Source of the DNA: Metaclostridioides mangenotii
Lineage (GTDB): Bacteria > Bacillota > Clostridia > Peptostreptococcales > Peptostreptococcaceae
Reading direction: 5' to 3'
Assembly (NCBI RefSeq): GCF_017873185.1
Contig: NZ_JAGGJX010000001.1
Span: 186,001-250,000, forward strand
DNA: 64,000 nucleotides
The notes beneath the pieces are model-generated. The model saw only the letters and a program-made list of their open reading frames with translations, did not search any database and had not been told where the DNA came from. Positions 18,901 through 26,994 of the stretch are shown in pieces (positions within the stretch are counted from its first letter, which is position 1; every line of letters begins with the position of its first letter). The translations under genes and the position numbers were made by a program.

Positions 18901-19104
18901 ATCTTCAAAATCTATATATAGAGTGTTTGGATATACCTCATTGTTGTATTCAGACTCTACAACACTCTGAAATTCCAAGTAATTTTCGTGGATCCTCACA
19001 TCTACTGAATCTATCAATTGCTTATCAAAATACTTTAAACCTCTTAACCATCTTGAAGGAAGTGAAATTTTTTTAATTAAGCTATAAATTTTTCCAGTTA
19101 CCAT
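15943..19104 (-). CDS. SNF2-family helicase with SWIM zinc finger
   Basis: This is a 1053-residue Swi2/Snf2 ATPase that probably remodels or translocates on DNA-protein complexes. A SWIM zinc finger lies near residues 75-97 (CSCQDF and CKHLV). The SNF2-associated bacterial domain occupies the middle. The ATPase motor fills the last 450 residues: DEMGLGKTLQT (motif I), DEAQNIKN (II), LTGTPIENN (III), GGIGLNLTSAD (V) and DQATDRAHRFGQ (VI). All catalytic residues are present. The start is supported by GAGGTGAT before ATG 19104. It is monocistronic. Bacterial proteins of this class are widespread in Firmicutes, but their substrate is not established. Confidence 0.93.
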   Translation of the reverse strand: MVTGKIYSLIKKISLPSRWLRGLKYFDKQLIDSVDVRIHENYLEFQSVVESEYNNEVYPNTLYIDFEDNELANAYCSCQDFKSNYKTDNNFLCKHLVATALKGIDKVESEEYLNKGFSDAIIASHISKTVVSTPDKKLLHYFKNASKEQINLDVEINIIPGRMYAEFKIGLDRMYIIKSIKEFANARLNNKKLEYGVNFTYDPNSQYFTEKDEKIIEVLEGYGNNLPSYSLSSNTKKYLELNVSSLKPFMELLTEKDFSLVYAKNKYRPKIIAGPLPIEFEFIKTNDGVSLTAQDSLPIPITKKNDIILYQGDIYLLNNDDANYYGQLYETLNENNTVVFQREDVKDVLNFMLPKIKSITDNVYLDKEIEDNIITSFKTELYFDIKGSQVTCDLKFVYDDSEDKFIVPDIEKENQIKLELLGYNFIEKSNAFLFAGTDEDLFEFLDVELEQLKNLGDIYYSDKFKGNKIYKSESIKAFIDEKIGSYIDFSFNIADIDLNEYDDIMTAFKESRTFYKLKDGSFMDLREDKTKDFLDFIENLGFEGKETSYRIPNNKALYMEEYIKDKSLDFIEGKEIVENICKGFKNLDNLDFTIPEELNAELRGYQENGFNWFKILDNYNFGGILADEMGLGKTLQTIAFLLAQKNKKSIVITPTSVIYNWKSEFEKFAPTLNVQIVHGDKNDRKNLIEDHEKYDIVITTYGTFKNDIELYQGINFDYCIIDEAQNIKNPTAQVTKAIKSVNANCRFALTGTPIENNLVELWSIFDFIMPGYLFNKKKFQNVYLKKEANLQNLKLLIKPFMLRRTKKQVMTELPDKIEKNYFVELNKDERNIYSSYAKEVQKKLMGRDLKNDKIVIFSYLTRLRQLCLDPSIVVEGYNHPSSKVNTCMRIVEESIENDHKVLLFSQFTTVLKKLASELDKNKVNYSYIDGSTKAKDRLDLVDEFNEEKEKKVFLISLKAGGIGLNLTSADTVIHFDPWWNPSVEDQATDRAHRFGQKNTVQVIKLIAKGTIEEKILKLQENKKDLISQFVNGSLANENILKNLSDKEIVDLFS

Positions 19105-19308
19105 TTTATCACCTCTTCTTTTAAACTATAACTTATATTATAATCCAAATAGATTTAATTTACACGACTTATAGCTTTATTTTTATAAAGTAACGACTAT
19201 AGATATTTTGGATTAGCTGTATCAGTAAATTCTATAGGTAATATATTCAAAAAAACTATATAATTAAATTGATGTTAAATAATAGTTTATACAGAAAGGG
19301 TAGATATT

Positions 19309-21429
19309 ATGATTAATAAGAATTTAATTATATCGAAAATACCTTGTGAAGAAACGGGGATTGAAATAAAAAGAACTCTTTGTGATATATGTTCTCCAGG
19401 GATACATTGTGGAATCGATGCCTACGTAAAAGATGGAGTAGTTATAAAAATTGAAGGTACAGAAGAACATCCTATGAATAAAGGATTACTTTGTACTAAA
19501 GGACTTTGCAATAAAGAATTTATTTATAGAGAAGATAGACTAAAGTACCCACTAAAAAGAATTGGAAAAAGAGGAGAAGGCAAGTTTAAAGAAATATCTT
19601 GGGATGAGGCATATAATGAGATAGCTGAAAAGTTAAATGGAATTAAAAAGGAATATGGAGCTGAGCAAGTTGCATTTTTTACAGGATATCCAAAGTGGTA
19701 TAGACCTTTCCTTCAAAGATTTGCATTTTCATTTGGATCTCCAAACTATGGAACCGAATCTAGTTCATGTTCAACATCTGCAAAGATGGCGGGAGAGGCT
19801 GCAACTGGAAGAAGTTTTACTATGTTAGACTTTACTAACACAAGGACTTTCTTGGGATGGGGATTTAATTCATACTATTCTAAGTTTTTAAATGCTATAC
19901 CAGTTGAAAAGATGAAGAAAAAAGGAATGAAAGTTATAATAGTAGATCCACGTATAACTCCATCAACTCAAAAACTGGCTGATCTCCACCTTAGAATAAA
20001 ACCTGGAACTGATGGAGCATTAGCTCTAGGAATGGCAAATTTATTTATACAAAGAGGATATATAGACAATGAATATATAAAAAATCATGTATATGGATTT
20101 GAGGAGTATAGAGAATACGTAAAAGAGTTTGATCTAGAAAGAGTTAGCGAAATAACTAGTATAAATAAAAAAGACATAGAACTAGCAGTAGAGATGCTAG
20201 CAGAAGGTCCATTTTGCATAAATGAAAGTGCAGCTCCAGTAGTACACCATCAAAATGGATTCCAGAATTACAGAGCTATTATGGCTCTATCAGCGATAAC
20301 TGGAAACTACGATAAGGTAGGAGGAAATATTCCTAAAAAAGATTTCTACGCTGGGATTCTAGGAGGACTTGATACATATGAAGCAAACTTTGTAAAAGTG
20401 GTATTACCTAAGAATTTACATGATAGGGTAGGCGGAACCAAATATCCTCTATGGAATGAAATGACTACACAAATGCAGGCTATGGATCTAGCAAGACAAA
20501 TTGAAGAGAAAAGTCCTCACGATATAAAGGCGCTTTACTGCCATGGAATAAATCCACGAATGTTCCCTAATTCTCAAAAGATGTTTAAAATGCTTGAGAC
20601 AGTGGATTTCTTTGTAAATGTCGATTTATTTATGACTGATGCGTCCAAGTACGCCGATATATTATTACCTGCATGTACATCATTTGAGAGGGAAGAATGC
20701 AAAAGTTACTCAGGAGGATATATAACATATACAAATAAAGTTATAGAGCCTTCATTTGATTCAAAATCAGATGTTCAAATAATATCGGAGCTTGCAAATG
20801 CTATGAATCTAGATGATAGTCTCATAAAAGCTGGATACGAAGCTAGTATTAGATATATGCTAAAAGATACAGTAGTAGATGTAGATAAGATACAGGACAG
20901 TGAACTTCCTGTGAAGTGCTTGGATTACAAATCTTATGTAGTTGGAGATTATACTAAAGAAGGATACAATACAAAATCTAAAAAATTTGAATTAAAAGCA
21001 AGCATAATTGATAAGTACAACGATTTTGGTCTTGACTCACTGCCTACTTACAAAGAGTTTAATAATGTAGTAACTGATGAGTATCAGTTTATGTTATCAG
21101 CTGGAGCGAGGTTACCTAATGCACTTCATTCTAAGCTTCACGATACAAAAATGTCTAGAGTACTAAAAAACGAAGCTACTATAGATATCAATAGTAAAGA
21201 TGCGAGAGAACTAGAAATTAAAGACGGTGATTTAATTAAAATAACTACTAAGTTAGGTAGTATCTGTGTAAAATCAAATATAACTGATAGAGTACTTGAA
21301 AAAAATGTACATATGTACCATGGGTACAGGGAAGCAGATATCAATAGTATAGTATGTGATGACTTCGACCCGTATTCAGGGTTTCCGGCTTTTAGAAGTT
21401 GTATTTGTAAATTAGAAAAGGCTGAGTAG
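19309..21429 (+). CDS. Molybdopterin oxidoreductase, catalytic subunit
   Basis: This 706-residue enzyme belongs to the DMSO-reductase/formate-dehydrogenase superfamily. An N-terminal [4Fe-4S] site is formed by Cys25, Cys28, Cys34 and Cys62 (CDICSPGIHC and LLCTKG). The metal-ligand position is most likely Cys154 in TESSSCSTSAK. No in-frame TGA (selenocysteine) is present. The C-terminal molydopterin-dinucleotide-binding domain starts near residue 585. No Tat signal is seen, so it should be cytoplasmic. It forms an operon with the four-cluster ferredoxin gene 58 bp downstream. Substrate residues cannot be read from sequence, and formate or an aldehyde are only guesses. Confidence 0.85.
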   Translation: MINKNLIISKIPCEETGIEIKRTLCDICSPGIHCGIDAYVKDGVVIKIEGTEEHPMNKGLLCTKGLCNKEFIYREDRLKYPLKRIGKRGEGKFKEISWDEAYNEIAEKLNGIKKEYGAEQVAFFTGYPKWYRPFLQRFAFSFGSPNYGTESSSCSTSAKMAGEAATGRSFTMLDFTNTRTFLGWGFNSYYSKFLNAIPVEKMKKKGMKVIIVDPRITPSTQKLADLHLRIKPGTDGALALGMANLFIQRGYIDNEYIKNHVYGFEEYREYVKEFDLERVSEITSINKKDIELAVEMLAEGPFCINESAAPVVHHQNGFQNYRAIMALSAITGNYDKVGGNIPKKDFYAGILGGLDTYEANFVKVVLPKNLHDRVGGTKYPLWNEMTTQMQAMDLARQIEEKSPHDIKALYCHGINPRMFPNSQKMFKMLETVDFFVNVDLFMTDASKYADILLPACTSFEREECKSYSGGYITYTNKVIEPSFDSKSDVQIISELANAMNLDDSLIKAGYEASIRYMLKDTVVDVDKIQDSELPVKCLDYKSYVVGDYTKEGYNTKSKKFELKASIIDKYNDFGLDSLPTYKEFNNVVTDEYQFMLSAGARLPNALHSKLHDTKMSRVLKNEATIDINSKDARELEIKDGDLIKITTKLGSICVKSNITDRVLEKNVHMYHGYREADINSIVCDDFDPYSGFPAFRSCICKLEKAE

Positions 21430-21487
21430 ATAAAATTACAAGTAGGTGAATATAATAAATTTGGATTTAGATAAAGAGGAGCTAATT

Positions 21488-21910
21488 ATGAAGAGTATAT
21501 TTAAATTTAATAAAGATTTGTGTACAGCTTGTGGTGCTTGTCTACTTGCATGTATAGATCAAAATGACAGTGATATAGACAATGAGGAATTATTTCGTAA
21601 AATTTTTACAAGAGAAGATGGAGAATTTGTAGAGTACTTTTCATTAGGATGTTTACACTGTGGAGATGCAAAATGTATGGACGAATGTTCAAAAAACTGC
21701 TTTTCAAGAGATGGGGATTTTGTGATATTAGACAACAGCTTGTGTATAGGATGTAAAAAATGCAGCAGTGCATGTGAATTTGAAGCGATAAATTTTAGTA
21801 AAGATAGAAAAGCCAATAAATGCAATGGTTGTAAAGAAAGGCTAGAAAGAGATTTAGGGGCACCATGTGTTAAAGTCTGTCCAACAGGTGCTCTAACGCT
21901 TGAAATTTAA
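21488..21910 (+). CDS. Ferredoxin subunit with multiple [4Fe-4S] motifs (DmsB/HycB-like)
   Basis: This 140-residue electron-transfer protein has about sixteen cysteines in four groups: CTACGACLLAC, CLHCGDAKCMDEC, CIGCKKCSSAC and CNGCKERL with CVKVCP. This is the pattern of the iron-sulfur subunits that accompany molybdopterin oxidoreductases. The start is ATG 21488 behind AGAGGAG; the upstream in-frame start would lack a binding site. No membrane anchor gene follows, so the pair is probably soluble and exchanges electrons with cytoplasmic ferredoxin or another partner. Confidence 0.88.
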   Translation: MKSIFKFNKDLCTACGACLLACIDQNDSDIDNEELFRKIFTREDGEFVEYFSLGCLHCGDAKCMDECSKNCFSRDGDFVILDNSLCIGCKKCSSACEFEAINFSKDRKANKCNGCKERLERDLGAPCVKVCPTGALTLEI

Positions 21911-22179
21911 AATTCAATTAATAAATTTTAAAAGGGTGGACACAAATATAACAATTGGTGTATAATTATATAAAACATGATTAAACCTAACTAAAACATA
22001 CTAAAAAAGTAGAACAAACATAATATAGATAAAGAAATATACGGATATAAGTATTAGCAATAGTGGCAGTTTTTTATATAGAAAAGAGCAATTAGTTATT
22101 TCTACATAAAAGATATATAATAAAATGTGCGTTTAGATGATAAATGTAGCTTTAAATTGTAAACCTCTAAGTTTAATAT
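21911..22179 (+). other. Intergenic region with orphan promoter-like sequence
   Basis: There is no coding frame here. TGGACA (21937-21942) and TATAAT (21961-21966) with an 18-bp spacer look like a promoter reading rightwards, yet the next plus-strand gene is more than 1.3 kb away. A transcript would end at the hairpin 22180-22245 after about 270 nt. It may make a small RNA, or it may be a chance match in AT-rich DNA. Confidence 0.3.
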
Positions 22180-22245
22180 AAATCAATAAAACTCACTAGA
22201 AAATACAAGTTAGTGCCTTGTATACCTAGTGAGTTTTATTGATTT
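22180..22245. terminator. Bidirectional terminator between ferredoxin and lysR-like genes
   Basis: AAATCAATAAAACTCACTAG (22180-22199) is the exact reverse complement of 22226-22245, with ACAAG/CTTGT pairing in the loop. It lies between convergent genes. Confidence 0.85.
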
Positions 22246-22257
22246 TACTATTATATA

Positions 22258-23001
22258 TTAACTGTAACGGGACAATAAGTTCACTGTAGACACTATAAGG
22301 TCTGTCAGCCTATAGGAATTACTAAGAAGGTCTACAGTCCGATAAAAATTATCATCTAGGATCTCTATAGCTTTTACTTTATTTGGTAAGTTGCTGATCA
22401 TCATCTTTGGAGCAATTGTTACTCCCATACCACATTCTACAAAAGAGATAATCGGTTCATTTTGAGAAACCTCTATAAAAGAATTTGGACAATAGCTATA
22501 TTTTTTTAGTAACTTATCAAAAGATATTCTAATATCACAATTTACGTCTGGCAAAATAAGCGGAGTATCCATAAGTTCGTGAATAGTCGTAACGTTTTTC
22601 TCTGAAAACGGTGAGTCTTTAGGTACTATAGCATAATACGGTTCTTTTATCATACAAATTGATCCCAGCTTTAGATCCTGAGCAAAGCCAATGTCGTATT
22701 CATCCATATAAAATTGTTCCTCTATAATTTTACTTTCATCAATTATAAAAATTTCATAGTGATAGCCAAGCATACTCATTTCCTTTAGAATTGGAGGTAA
22801 GAGAATGTAAGCTATATTTGGTAGAGCTGCTATACGAACAGTATTTTTTATTTCCTCACTTAAAAAGTGATCTTTTAGCGATGATTCTTGATCCAATATT
22901 ATTTCGGCTTTTTCATAAAAGTACTGACTTACTTTAGATGATTTTTTCGTATCACCAAACCTAGATAGAGCTTTTACATATTCTAATTGATATAGATTCA
23001 T
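22258..23001 (-). CDS. LysR-family protein lacking most of the DNA-binding domain
   Basis: The 247-residue product starts like a LysR regulator (MNLYQLEYVKALSRFGDTKK), then jumps at about residue 21-25 to SQYFYEKAEIIL, which normally lies at about residue 65-75. Some 40-45 residues carrying the recognition helix and wing are missing without a frameshift. The effector-binding domain (residues 45-247) is intact, with normal length. ATG 23001 follows GAGGAG. It should not be able to bind DNA in the usual way. It could be a dead gene still in frame, or a dominant-negative partner. A TTAACA-N4-TGTTAA palindrome lies upstream. Confidence 0.8.
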   Translation of the reverse strand: MNLYQLEYVKALSRFGDTKKSSKVSQYFYEKAEIILDQESSLKDHFLSEEIKNTVRIAALPNIAYILLPPILKEMSMLGYHYEIFIIDESKIIEEQFYMDEYDIGFAQDLKLGSICMIKEPYYAIVPKDSPFSEKNVTTIHELMDTPLILPDVNCDIRISFDKLLKKYSYCPNSFIEVSQNEPIISFVECGMGVTIAPKMMISNLPNKVKAIEILDDNFYRTVDLLSNSYRLTDLIVSTVNLLSRYS

Positions 23002-23355
23002 TTACATTTACTCCTCTATATAAAATTTATATTTTTCTTAAGAACTTAAATAAAATGACTAGGAAAATAGCAATTTTTTCCTATAAAGATATTTTACACT
23101 ATTAACATTATTGTTAAAAGTACATATTAATAAACATATTTTAATAAAGATGGTTTGAGCTATTTTGAGAAAATTAAATTTTACTATTAAAACCCTAACT
23201 TCAAAAAAATTTTTGTTAAGTTTTTCCTAGTAAAAGATCTTTTAGCATAGTAACCAATGTATTTTCTTTAAGAATAGCTCCTAAGTTATAACCATATATA
23301 ATATCATGGCATGTAATATTAAAATTTATGGTTAATAAGGATGGAGGAAAACAAT
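23002..23355. promoter_or_regulatory. Divergent intergenic region with LysR-type palindrome
   Basis: TTAACATTATTGTTAA (23102-23117) is a perfect palindrome with the T-N11-A form of LysR boxes. It lies about 100 bp upstream of the lysR-like start. ACTAGGAAAA (23058-23067) recurs inverted as TTTTCCTAGT (23222-23231). The region probably held binding sites for the intact LysR ancestor and the promoter of the flavoprotein gene. Confidence 0.5.
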
Positions 23356-24678
23356 ATGATAGAGGGGTTAACAGGGCTTGTTATAACTAAAGAAGATAAA
23401 AGCTATAATAATGTTCGTAGAAATGAAAATATGTATTTTAGTTACTACCCAAAGGTAATAGTATACCCTAATAATATAACTGATGTAGTTAATGCAGTAA
23501 ATTGGTCAAGAGAGCGAGGAATAAATATACGCTGTAGAAGTGGACGTCATAACTACGAATCGTTTTCCGTGGCAAATGATGTTGTTGTAATAGATGTTTC
23601 TAATTTACATAGTTTTGAGATAGATACTAACGAAGGTTATATAAGAATAGGGGCAGGATATACTCAAGAACAACTTTATCATATGATAACTAAATATGGA
23701 TATGCGTTTGTAGGAGGAAGTTGTGGTTCTATTGGCGTTACAGGAGTTGCATTAGGAGGGGGAGTAGGCTTTTTACAAAGAGAATATGGGTTAGCATGTG
23801 ACAATTTAGCAGAAGCACAAATAGTTGATGCTTTTGGTAGGATAATAACTGCTAATTCATATCAAAATCAAGATTTATTGGCTGCATTAAGAGGTGCGGG
23901 TAGTAATAATTTTGGAGTAGTGGTATCACTTACTTTTAAAGTACATACGATTGATAAAGTAACAGTTGTGGCTGCTAAATGGCCTAAAAATAGTAGATAT
24001 GAAGTAATTCAGGCATTCCAAAATGTAGGAGAACATTTGGATAATAAGTATACGATTCAGGTTTCTATGACTAAAGATGCTATTGAACTATATGGAGTAG
24101 GATTAAGAAGTACAGAAAAAGAAATGGAACAAGCTTTAAGTATATTATTAAAAGTTCCTAATAAAACGAATTATACAATAAAGAATATAGGTTACAAAGA
24201 ATATATACAGAAACGATCGGATTTTGAGTCTACACCAAAAGGATTTAAGAATACAGGATTATTTTCTTATGAGCATCTAGGAAAAGCACCTTGTCAAATA
24301 CTCTTTGACTATTTAGATAATTCACCATCTATACAGCCACCTGTACAAGTTGAATTCCTACTATTGGGTGGAAAGATTTCAGAAAATGAACAACTGCCTA
24401 GCGCATATCCTCATAGGAGTGCTAAAGTATTAATACAAATAGAGGCTGAATGGATTCTTGAGTATAGTATGTATGCCAATGAGACAATTATGTGGGTAAA
24501 CAGTTTAAGAACATCCTTACTTCCATATGCGGGCTTTGGTTATCTTAACTATTGCGACATTTATATACCTAATTACTTATATAGTTATTTTGGTAATAAT
24601 GTATCTTGGTTAAAAATTGTAAAAGAAAAATATGATCAATTTAACTTATTTTACTATCCTCAAGGAATAAATCTATAA
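23356..24678 (+). CDS. FAD-linked oxidoreductase, berberine-bridge-enzyme family
   Basis: This 440-residue flavoprotein has a PCMH-type FAD-binding domain (about 25-200) and a C-terminal BBE domain (NYCDIYIP near 398, then KEKYDQFNLFYYPQGI). The His in RSGRHNYESF and the Cys in GGSCGSIG are at the places that can bind FAD covalently (8-alpha-histidyl and 6-S-cysteinyl). No signal peptide is seen. The start is ATG 23356, eight bases after GGAGG. Arginine is often CGN here, unlike most neighbours, which hints at acquisition. Family members oxidise sugars, alkaloids or antibiotics with O2, which is odd for an anaerobe. The substrate is unknown. Confidence 0.85.
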   Translation: MIEGLTGLVITKEDKSYNNVRRNENMYFSYYPKVIVYPNNITDVVNAVNWSRERGINIRCRSGRHNYESFSVANDVVVIDVSNLHSFEIDTNEGYIRIGAGYTQEQLYHMITKYGYAFVGGSCGSIGVTGVALGGGVGFLQREYGLACDNLAEAQIVDAFGRIITANSYQNQDLLAALRGAGSNNFGVVVSLTFKVHTIDKVTVVAAKWPKNSRYEVIQAFQNVGEHLDNKYTIQVSMTKDAIELYGVGLRSTEKEMEQALSILLKVPNKTNYTIKNIGYKEYIQKRSDFESTPKGFKNTGLFSYEHLGKAPCQILFDYLDNSPSIQPPVQVEFLLLGGKISENEQLPSAYPHRSAKVLIQIEAEWILEYSMYANETIMWVNSLRTSLLPYAGFGYLNYCDIYIPNYLYSYFGNNVSWLKIVKEKYDQFNLFYYPQGINL

Positions 24679-24748
24679 TTAGTGATATACTGAATTAATT
24701 TTGTGTGAAGACGTGCATAACTTGTTTAATATAATTAATTTGTACAAG

Positions 24749-24790
24749 AAAGGGATGCCTCAAATAATTTGAGACACCCCTTTATTTATT
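24749..24790 (+). terminator. Terminator after BBE flavoprotein
   Basis: AAAGGGATGCCTCAAA and TTTGAGACACCCCTTT pair with wobbles around TAA. A T-rich tail follows. Confidence 0.75.
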
Positions 24791-25193
24791 ACAATAAAAT
24801 AATGATTGGAGATTGATATATGAATGAATTTAGTTGATCATAGACTCGATACACACGAGTGCAGAATAAACAACCATTCTGATAGAATTGATTAATTTTT
24901 TAAGATGTGTAGTAAGGTTAAACTAGTCTTGATTTACTTAGTAATCTTTGCATTGATATATCCAAACACAGCAATATAGGAACAATATAATTTTGACTTA
25001 GTTGTTATAATTCAAATATTATGTTAAAAAATTGCATATCCTTACAAAAGATAATATAATGGGATTAAATAACAAATTTATACTAAATTAAAAAGATAAA
25101 GGAACTTTAAGAAAAGTTCAATTCGAATAATTTTTTTAATTAATATATAAACCGACTTAAAATCATAAAAAAATCAGAAATGGAGCTGTACAT
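24791..25193 (+). promoter_or_regulatory. Intergenic region with promoter of NlpC/P60 gene
   Basis: A good promoter, TTGCAT (25032-25037) and TATAAT (25055-25060) with 17-bp spacing, implies a 5' leader of about 125 nt. The leader holds a small GAACTT/AAGTTC hairpin followed by a T7 run (near 25100-25140). I recognise no riboswitch. Nothing is seen in 24791-25030. Confidence 0.55.
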
Positions 25194-25901
25194 ATGAGCG
25201 ATATAAATCAAATAGTAGCAACCACTCTTTTAAATAATATAAGTAGAGTTAATGAAAATAATAGAAATTCAATGTATTCTAAGTCAAACTCAAATTCATT
25301 TAATAACATACTTGATGAAACATTAAATACTCTAGTTGGAAGTAATGATGGATGTTCTTGTAGCGGTATTGGTGAAATAAGTAAATTACTTATGTTGACT
25401 ACACTTACTGGTTATTTAAATAGTGTAAAATTAGATGTAGCACATATTAATAACTTAAGTAACAATGATATTGCTAATAATACAAATATCTCGAGTGCTG
25501 CGTCTACAACATCAGAATCTACAGCATCAACTAAAATGAATGATGCTATAAAGCTATTAGAAGCGCAAATAGGGAAAAAATATGTATGGGGTGCTAACGG
25601 TCCAGACTCATTTGATTGCTCTGGATTAACTAGATACATTTATAAAAATGCTCTAGGAAAAGACATACCTAGGGTATCTTATGAACAAAGTAAAACTGGA
25701 CAAGCTATTGATAAAGAAAATTTAAAACCTGGCGACTTAGTATTCTTTGATACTATGGGTAAAGGTAGAGTAAGCCATGTTGGTATTTATGTAGGCAATG
25801 ATGAGTTTATTCATGCATCAAATGCCAGGGATGGAGTTAAAAAATCTAATTTATCATCATCTTATTACCAAAAAACTTATAGAGGTGCTAGAAGACCATA
25901 A
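25194..25901 (+). CDS. NlpC/P60 peptidoglycan endopeptidase without signal peptide
   Basis: The 235-residue protein ends in an NlpC/P60 cysteine peptidase domain (about 120-235). The catalytic Cys is in FDCSGLT, the first His in SHVGIYVG and the second polar residue in FIHASN. These enzymes cut cell-wall peptides. The N-terminal 115 residues are hydrophilic and Asn/Ser-rich, with no signal peptide or membrane helix. The stretch FNNILDETLNTL resembles the N-termini of flagellum-associated wall hydrolases in clostridia. Export might therefore use a non-Sec route, but no flagellar genes are in the window. Confidence 0.85.
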   Translation: MSDINQIVATTLLNNISRVNENNRNSMYSKSNSNSFNNILDETLNTLVGSNDGCSCSGIGEISKLLMLTTLTGYLNSVKLDVAHINNLSNNDIANNTNISSAASTTSESTASTKMNDAIKLLEAQIGKKYVWGANGPDSFDCSGLTRYIYKNALGKDIPRVSYEQSKTGQAIDKENLKPGDLVFFDTMGKGRVSHVGIYVGNDEFIHASNARDGVKKSNLSSSYYQKTYRGARRP

Positions 25902-26088
25902 ATAGCTTTAAAGATGTAATATATTTTTTTAAAAGTTTAGAAAATCCAAGATAAATGATTCGTATAAATTACCAGGATATCCAGGGATAGATTTTTACAT
26001 AAAGTATATCAAATTTAGCTATAAATTCCTTAAAAGAATTTTCTAAAATAATTTCCTTTTCTATTTACAAAAGAGTATAAAGAGATTG

Positions 26089-26129
26089 TAGTGTAAAATA
26101 GTATTAAACTCTGATACTATTTTACACTA
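26089..26129 (-). terminator. Terminator overlapping end of araC pseudogene
   Basis: TAGTGTAAAATAGTAT (26089-26104) is perfectly complementary to 26114-26129. The right arm contains the last codons and stop of the pseudogene (26117). Confidence 0.75.
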
Positions 26130-26866
26130 TATTTATCTCTATATTCAGAAGGTGTACAATTCATATGTCTCTTAAATACTTTTCCAAAATAACTTGTTCC
26201 ATTAAAGCCTACATCAAAAGCAATGATAGAAATAGATTTTTTACTCTTCAATAGTAGTTCTGATGCTTTTAAAATTCTATATTCCATTAAATATTCGAAA
26301 GGAGTCACTCTTAAAATCCTCTTAAAACTGCGACAGCATTCACTTTTACTAATACTAGCTGCCATTGCGATATTTTCTAATTGAATATTATTTGCGTAAT
26401 ATCTGTGTATATATTAAATAGACAGCTTTACACGTTCTTCATCATATGGGACTGGGACTGTGGGCTCAGCGTCTTTAATTTCTTCTTTCACTTCTCTAAC
26501 TAAATTTAGCCAAAGACTACATAGACAATTTCTCATTTCTAATTCGAACACATATTGTTCTTCATTCGACAAGGAAAAGATTTCATTTAAGGATTTCAAT
26601 GATTAGATTTAAGTATTTTTTTCAATAAGTGACTGTTGAGTACCTCCAATTAAAGTTGGATTGAAGACAATGGAAAACATCATACAATTATTATTGTCAG
26701 ATGGCTTAACTTGATGAAGTACATTGGAATTTACCATAATTCCTTCTCCAGCTTCTAAAGATATTTCCTGGTTTTCAATAAAAAAGATTACCTTATCATA
26801 AAGGCAATACGAAAATTGTAGTTCCTTATGCCAATGCCACAACAAAATATTGGCTAAGTATACATA
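26117..26866 (-). pseudogene. AraC-family regulator, decayed (three in-frame stops, 5' deletion)
   Basis: One continuous minus-strand frame encodes an AraC protein: cupin sensor (LLWHWHKELQFSYCL ... NSNVLHQVKPSD), linker helix (LNEIFSLSNEEQYVFELEMRN), and a double HTH (LENIAMAASISKSECCRSF and ISIIAFDVGFNGTSYFGKVF). It is broken by TAA at 26609-26611, 26603-26605 and 26414-26416, all in the same frame, with no frameshift. The first 20 or so residues of the cupin are missing and replaced by a MerR-type start (26887-26940). It was a sugar- or metabolite-responsive regulator. Its target genes are not recognisable nearby. Confidence 0.85.
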
Positions 26867-26886
26867 TTAGATCTGCATAGACTGCT

Positions 26887-26940
26887 TTATACTTTCATTA
26901 ATTGAGCAAATTTCCCAATAGTCATATATTCAAGTTCCAT
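26887..26940 (-). pseudogene. MerR-family N-terminal remnant
   Basis: ATG 26940 follows a perfect AAGGAGG site and encodes MELEYMTIGKFAQLMKV, then TAA. TIGKFAQLMKV is the start of a MerR helix-turn-helix, normally followed by S-x-R-T-L-x-Y-Y. The rest of the gene is gone, and the next recognisable sequence belongs to the AraC pseudogene. A deletion joining two regulator genes is the simplest reading. Confidence 0.7.
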
Positions 26941-26963
26941 AGAATCCCTCCTTAATAAGGTTA

Positions 26964-26994
26964 AGTATAAACCATAGATCTGACCTATGGTCAA
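26964..26994 (-). promoter_or_regulatory. MerR-type promoter with 19-bp spacer and operator
   Basis: On the minus strand TTGACC (26994-26989) and TATACT (26969-26964) are separated by 19 bp. A 7-bp perfect inverted repeat, ACCATAG-N7-CTATGGT (26971-26991), fills the spacer. This is the classic architecture untwisted by MerR activators. It now precedes only pseudogenes. Confidence 0.8.

Noticed and set aside
19309-21429. Selenoprotein formate dehydrogenase
   Set aside because: There is no in-frame TGA, and the metal-ligand position is a normal Cys codon.
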